Assembly (NCBI GenBank): GCA_022749755.1
Contig: CM040452.1
Location: forward strand, 7,396,350 to 7,460,349
DNA: 64,000 bases
Origin: Azadirachta indica
Lineage: Eukaryota; Streptophyta; Magnoliopsida; Sapindales; Meliaceae
Reading direction: 5' to 3'
Position numbers and translations under genes: made by a program. Shown here one piece after another: positions 58,656 to 64,000 of the stretch (its first letter is position 1; every line of letters begins with the position of its first letter). A model generated the notes under the pieces. That model was given only the letters and a program-made list of their open reading frames with translations, made no database searches and was not told where the DNA came from.

Positions 58656-60266
58656 ATGCCTTCGCAATCTTCAATTCACTCAATTACCCAAAAAGTGGAG
58701 CCAGTAGACAGCAAATCCAACAAAATTCCCTCCTTTTTCGCTCACACAACATTGCACACATTCTTCTATACCACTCTTGCCAACATCTTTGATCCTCCTC
58801 TTGATCCCTCTGTTGATCCCGAGTGTGTCTTCACCGGAAACTTTGTTCCGGTGGAGGAGCTTCCCCCTACGGAGTGCGAAGTGGTTGCCGGCGAGCTTCC
58901 GGTTTCTCTTAACGGCGTCTACATCCGAAATGGACCAAACCCACAACACATTCCTCGTGGTCCTCTCCACTTCTTTGAAGGAGATGGAATGCTTCACGCT
59001 ATGCAATTATCCAAAGGTCATGCAATTTACAGTAGCCGCTATGTCAAGACTTACAAGTACAAAATCGAGCGAGACGCCGGTTTCCCTATTTTTCCAAACA
59101 TGTTATCAGGATTTTACAGCCTTGCGGATATCGCTCGTTGTGTTGTAGCTGTACTAAGAGTATTGATCGGTCAAATAAATCTGAAAAAAGGATTTGGTTT
59201 GGCCAATACTAGCCTTGCTTTGTTTTCGTCTAAGCTCCTTGCTCTTGGTGAATCCGATTTGCCTTATATCATTCACTTGACAGAAGAAGGTGATATTAGG
59301 ACATTAGGGAGATGGGATTTTGATAAGAAACTATTTTCAAATATGACAGCACATCCCAAAGTAGATATGTCAACAAAGGAAGCATTTGCTTTCAAGTGCA
59401 GCCCACTTTTCCCTTATCTCACCTTTTTCCGCTTTGATGAAAATGGTGTTAAACAAAAGGAAGTGCCGATATTTTCCCTGCATAAACCTACCTTTATCCA
59501 TGATTTTGCGATTACCAAACGATTCGCTATTTTCCCGGAAACACAGTTAGTTGTTAAACCAGAAAATCTGATGCTTGGAAGAGGCATGCCCGTAATTTGT
59601 GATTCTGCAAAAGTGCCGAGAATCGGGATCATATCGCGGTATGCAACAAGCGATGCAAACATGAGGTGGTTTACAGTTCCAGGATTTAACGCTATGCATG
59701 TAATCAATGCTTGGGAAAATGATGAAGATGATGATGAGATAGTCCTTGTAGCACCAAATGCCATATCCATTGAAAACATTTTCTGCAGAATAGACATGGT
59801 TAGTTTCTCGTTGGAGAAGGTAAGACTCAACTTGAAAACAGGAGATGTTTCGAGAAACACCTTGTCCACAAGAAACCTGGAGTTGGGTTCGATAAATGCT
59901 TCATACACAGGAAAGCGAAATCGCTATGCCTATTTAGGCGTAGGCAAAGATGCTCCAAAAATGTCTGGCGTGGTGAAAATGGATATGGAGAAGGAAACTG
60001 AAGTTTCAAGAAGATTTTACGAGCCCGGTTGCTATGGAGGAGAGCCATTGTTTGTGGCAAGAGATGCAGAAGATTTGGTAAGTGATGAGGATGATGGATT
60101 TGTAGTTACTTATATTCACGATGAGAATTCAGGGGAATCCAAATTTCTTGTAATGGATGCCAAAACAACGAATCTAGATATTGTGGCAACCGTTAAGCTG
60201 CCAAGCCGGGTCCCATATGGGTTCCACGGCCTATTTGTTAAAGGGGAGAATCTCTCGAGTCCATAA
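58656..60266 (+). CDS. CCD4: Carotenoid cleavage dioxygenase 4
   Basis: CCD4 cuts carotenoids in plastids (plastoglobules) to apocarotenoid pigments and volatiles. The ORF is intronless, with 536 codons. It contains NGVYIRNGPNP (residues 86-96), FFEGDGMLH and all four iron-binding histidines: TAHPK (H233), IHDFA (H282), AMHV (H348) and FHG near the end (H524). The second-shell glutamates are E242, E354 and E463. The C-terminus RVPYGFHGLFV is complete. The start is uncertain. CCD4 proteins are usually about 580-600 residues with a longer transit peptide. ATG 58520 opens a plausible Ser/Asn/Lys-rich peptide (MDRINSSSFK) in frame 2, but the catalytic domain is in frame 3 and a stop at 58587 closes frame 3 upstream. 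So either a frameshift between 58520 and 58656 shortened the transit peptide, or translation starts at 58656. The product beginning MPSQSSIHSITQK may still enter plastids. Which carotenoid it cuts cannot be read from the sequence. Confidence 0.93.
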   Translation: MPSQSSIHSITQKVEPVDSKSNKIPSFFAHTTLHTFFYTTLANIFDPPLDPSVDPECVFTGNFVPVEELPPTECEVVAGELPVSLNGVYIRNGPNPQHIPRGPLHFFEGDGMLHAMQLSKGHAIYSSRYVKTYKYKIERDAGFPIFPNMLSGFYSLADIARCVVAVLRVLIGQINLKKGFGLANTSLALFSSKLLALGESDLPYIIHLTEEGDIRTLGRWDFDKKLFSNMTAHPKVDMSTKEAFAFKCSPLFPYLTFFRFDENGVKQKEVPIFSLHKPTFIHDFAITKRFAIFPETQLVVKPENLMLGRGMPVICDSAKVPRIGIISRYATSDANMRWFTVPGFNAMHVINAWENDEDDDEIVLVAPNAISIENIFCRIDMVSFSLEKVRLNLKTGDVSRNTLSTRNLELGSINASYTGKRNRYAYLGVGKDAPKMSGVVKMDMEKETEVSRRFYEPGCYGGEPLFVARDAEDLVSDEDDGFVVTYIHDENSGESKFLVMDAKTTNLDIVATVKLPSRVPYGFHGLFVKGENLSSP

Positions 60267-62800
60267 GCTTACGCATCCAATGCATATTAAGAGTTTGTTG
60301 GCTCCGTTTGAAATTAAAGAACTATTAATAGATCTTATCAACCAAGTACTTGAATTACTTCGCGATCAATACAATTCCAATTTTGGTAGTTGTCAGTCGC
60401 AATGCACTTACTGCTTAATTGATGAGTGTAAGAAAATAAAGAAAATAAATTGAGCACAGCTAGCAGACAAGCTTGTAGTGAGTGAACAGATAAAGTTGCA
60501 TTAATTTATTCGCTTATTGCTCAACTAATGACCAGAAAAGCATACAAAATAAAGAAAACAAATTGAGCACAACTAGGGATGACAACGTGAAAAAGAAGAA
60601 GAAAAACGAAAAGAAAGAAGAAATTGGAAAAAAGAAGAAAGAAAAAGAAGAAAGAAGAAAGAAGTTATGTTTTTTTTTTAATATAATTTTTTTTTATTTA
60701 TTTTTAAGTCAGCATAACCATTTTATATTCAAATATAACAATTATAAATATTTTAATTTTTTAATTTTTTTTAATTTTTTTAATTTTAGTTTTAAATTAC
60801 AACTACTGTTATACTCCCTTTCATTATCATAACAGATATGAAAAATTTTAACAAAAAAGTTCTCACCCGCAAATATTTTCTACTTGAATGTTTACCTGTA
60901 TTTTTTGGATAGTTAGATGAAATATTATACTCTCTATAATACATGAAAAATCTATAAGACGTTGTTTTCATAGATACAATTTGTCAAATATTCTACTAAG
61001 TTTCATATTTATTATGAAACACAACTGTGGTCTCTTGAGAGATGAAAACCCGTCTTTGTCAAGATATATTTTCATGAGAGAAGTAATATCAAAACATTAA
61101 TTTGAGTCTCTCATACCCCAATCAGATCAACGATCTACCAGAACTTTGTGCCCATCCAATGCGGGTAAACATATCCCATTTTTATTTGCTTTTTCAAAAT
61201 TGTTTTTAAAATAATTTATTTCAGTATCTAATTAATTGGATAATCTTTAAATCTCCTTTAACAATAACTTGTAATTTTCTAAACCTGTTCCGAAGTTGTT
61301 CCTACTTTTCCTGGCTAATAAATAATTTAATTGTTCTCTTTTAACTGCTATATGAGCTTAAATCGTCCTACGGCTAATTTGTATTTGTATTTGATTGGAG
61401 TAAGTATGCATGTCACAGGACTCTTTACATAAATTCTCTATGAGTTGGCAGTATTTATGTATATATATGTCAATCCCTAAAATCATATACAATATTAAAT
61501 TAATTATATTTGCAACATGATGTGCTATATAAACCAATTACTATGATACCAAAACGGGCACTATAGACCAATTATATATCCTAAATGGGCTCTTGGAGAA
61601 AAAATGAATAAAAGATTATAAAGAATACATAATTAGTACTGATACAAATACTATCATGTATACAAATTAAACTTATTGTTATACAAATGTATTTACGCAA
61701 ACCAAGATTTGACATTAGTACATATATATCAATACCATATATTTGATACTTTATAGGCAATATGTAACAATTAGATAATGTTGTCACAACAATTCATATG
61801 TATATAATTTGTCTAGGAGTTTATATATATTATCAACATTACCATTATGGTAATGTCAAAGTTGATTAAATAAAAGAAAACGAAAAGTTAGCAGTGAAAA
61901 ATTAGTTGTCAACCTAATTAATTGACCAAACACCAAATGATAATTTTCTAACTTTGAAATTTTTGCTTAAATGGTTGGCAGTTGTCAAATGCATATATAC
62001 TAGAGTGTCTTAATGTTATTGCATGCATGTAAGGGATTGGTTTTTTTTTTTTTTTAATTTAATACTTAATTTGCTAAATTTTACTATTTAAATATAAAGT
62101 ATATTTATTTTTTTAATCCAATACCAATTTTAAGGTACTTTATTATTTATTTGATATTTAAAATATATAAGATACAAATACATGTACAAAAGTATTCATT
62201 TTTTATATTTCTTTTAATTAAAAAAATAACTTAGTACTCATATTTATATTTCAATATATATATATATATATATATATAAGAGGCAAATTAAGACATTCAT
62301 TTTAGATTTTAAGTTAAAAGAAAGCAAACGCCATTTAAGCTTGTGACATCGGCTTTCAGCATAAAGCAGTGAGATTTTAGCTTGCATTCTAGAATTTTTG
62401 CTTTTCAAAAAGATCGAATGTAATACACACAAAATTGATATAACATAAATATAACTTCTAGAATCTTTTTACTTTTTCCATTTTAACATTAAATGCACTA
62501 TAGTTTAAGAAAATAAAGCTTAAATGCACTAAATTTACGTTCTTGTATGCTATTTTTCAAGATACATTTTTCCAATTAAATTTTATATAAAAGCAAGAAC
62601 AAAAAATTTTTTAAAAAAAATGGAGGGTTAATTGAATTAGTTAAAATGTTGAGTAAAATATATTTAAACCTTTAACATTTCTTGAAATAATATTTTAACC
62701 CCACTAATTTAAAGATATGCCACATAAATCTCATTCATTAATTTTTTTAATTACGATTGTTTATTTATCTTTTTAAAATAATTAATATTGGATCGAAGAT
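60267..62800. other. 3' flank of CCD4 and AT-rich spacer
   Basis: 60420-60440 and 60545-60570 repeat AAAATAAAGAAAA.AAATTGAGCACA, a local duplication of about 25 bp. 60588-60660 is a GAA/AAG-rich tract, 60670-60790 is T-rich, and a TA run lies at 62256-62278. No gene is recognised. Confidence 0.5.
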
Positions 62801-63762
62801 CTGTTATCTCGTAAAACCAACATCTAGTATATTATTGAGAAATGCTGAACCCATCAAACAGGCCCACAATTTAAGAGAAGGATAACCCAAACAAGAAAAT
62901 AGACCATACCAAAAAGTAACTCTCATAAATTAATATTCATTGCCAACAAAGCCCAAGCCCAACAAAAAACCCCATACAATCTAACCAATCTATTCTGAAA
63001 CCATACCCAAATTATATCGAATTATTTTTTTAAAATTTATGGATAGTTTTAATAATTTGAGACTTCAATGAATATTCTAAAATATTAAGACTAATTAGTT
63101 GAATAAATCAAATTTTAGAAATTTATATGTCCTTTATCCTAAAAATAATAAACAAAATGTTGTATAATTACTTTTGAAACTAATTAAAATTTAGTCCAAT
63201 TCGTTATATTCAATGGCAAACAACTACTTTAAACAAGTAGAACTTTTTTTTCAAAAAAAAAAAAAAAATTGTTCTTACTCAAATTTTTAATGGCAAATTA
63301 CATGAAACAGCAAAATACAATATCAAACTATATATATGCTAAAATACAAGAAAAATGATTATTGGCCCCTATTCGATCAACAATTAAGACATTTTCTCCT
63401 ATTGTATTTTAATATTTGAAAACCGTCTTACAACCATATATTACAAAACTTATATCCTAAATCCCGCGAATCAAAGCCTATTCCACGTCAAAATTTGTAT
63501 ATTTGATGAAAAGAAAGGAAGGGTTGGTAAGCTTTGTACACTTTGCCCCACCACAAAACTTGTTTTTTATTTATTTTTTATTTTTTTATATTCAAATTAC
63601 ATTAAAAAAAAACCTATCAACAATTGAGAGTAATCTAACACTACTTATAAAAATCTACACTCAATTTGGGTGAAGTCTATCCTACCATTTTATAAGAAAA
63701 ATTAATCCTTACTACATACACTAAGAAGATTTTAATCTTTACCTTTCTTTTTTTTGAGAAGA
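62801..63762. other. AT-rich spacer
   Basis: 62840-62990 is C-richer (CCCAAGCCCAACAAAAAACC) but has no reading frame or terminal repeat that I recognise. No gene. Confidence 0.45.
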
Positions 63763-63796
63763 TTGGCTACTAATCACTCCTATCAAAAAGTAATTC

Positions 63797-63836
<40 letters not shown>

Positions 63837-63870
63837 GAATTACTTTTTGATAAGGGTGATTAGTTACCAA
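63763..63870. mobile_element. Short palindromic MITE-like hairpin
   Basis: Arms of about 35 bp (TTGGCTACTAATCAC ... TATCAAAAAGTAATTCGT and its reverse complement, with about 3 mismatches) surround a (TA)n core at 63799-63835. The whole unit can fold into one stem. The ends TTGGYWACTAATCAC are consistent with a foldback MITE. No target duplication could be fixed with confidence. Confidence 0.7.
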
Positions 63871-64000
63871 AATCAATTAATGAAAATTATTACCATTATT
63901 ACTTTAGTTGCACCAAAAATTATTATTAGTTTTGATATTACAAAATATAATTTTTATGATTTCCATAAATTGATTTGGTTTACAATTTATATTTAAATAA

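Noticed and set aside
59414..59908. Long minus-strand reading frame opposite CCD4
   Set aside because: Codon-bias shadow of the strongly supported CCD4 frame, with no family motif.

Overview
The window is nuclear DNA of a flowering plant, almost certainly a eudicot. It is AT-rich, genes are sparse, introns are GT-AG, and the recognisable families are plant ones: BAHD acyltransferase, wall-associated kinase (WAK), heavy-metal-associated isoprenylated plant protein (HIPP) and carotenoid cleavage dioxygenase 4 (CCD4). These sit among LINE, Ty1/Copia, Ty3/Gypsy and MITE debris. A run of 100 N at 15805-15904 marks a scaffold gap. The species cannot be fixed from the sequence alone; a woody rosid such as Citrus would fit but is only a guess.

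Layout. From 1 to 15.8 kb there is a decayed tandem array of clade V BAHD acyltransferases (benzyl-alcohol benzoyltransferase / methanol anthraniloyltransferase type). Copy A (4648-6447) is whole except for one frameshift. Copy B (10583-14181) is a multiply broken pseudogene. Copy C (15738-) runs into the gap. There is also a solo 3' end (9.4-9.66 kb) and two promoter/leader relics without a gene (about 3.8 and 15.0 kb). Each large unit begins with a LINE RNase H relic on the minus strand. From 17.1 to 18.5 kb lies a kinase-dead WAK pseudogene, with a second WAK 3' relic at 25.6 kb. From 22.2 to 40.7 kb a segment of about 3 kb carrying a small HIPP gene is present twice (22.24-25.35 and 37.80-40.69). 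The two copies are separated by AT-rich repeats and an Athila-like Gypsy relic (about 30.7-37.1 kb) that contains a hAT MITE with an 8-bp target duplication. From 42.57 to 46.79 kb there is a Copia element with both LTRs, a 5-bp target duplication and no reverse transcriptase. A third, diverged HIPP copy follows at 47.35-47.93 kb. From 48 to 58 kb the DNA is AT-rich with dispersed repeats, some of which duplicate the proximal promoter of the next gene. At 58.5-60.27 kb is an intronless CCD4 with all iron-binding histidines. The rest is AT-rich, ending in a short palindromic MITE at 63.8 kb.

The genes do not form a pathway. BAHD enzymes and CCD4 both make plant volatiles or pigments (esters and apocarotenoids), but nothing here shows that they are linked functionally. 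The main story is birth and death of tandem genes: duplications, retroposon insertions datable by empty sites inside the window, and pseudogenes frozen at several stages. I did not find a convincing new system. The likeliest expressible genes are CCD4, HIPP copy 2, HIPP copy 1 in a tail-less form, and perhaps BAHD copy A if its frameshift is a sequencing error.
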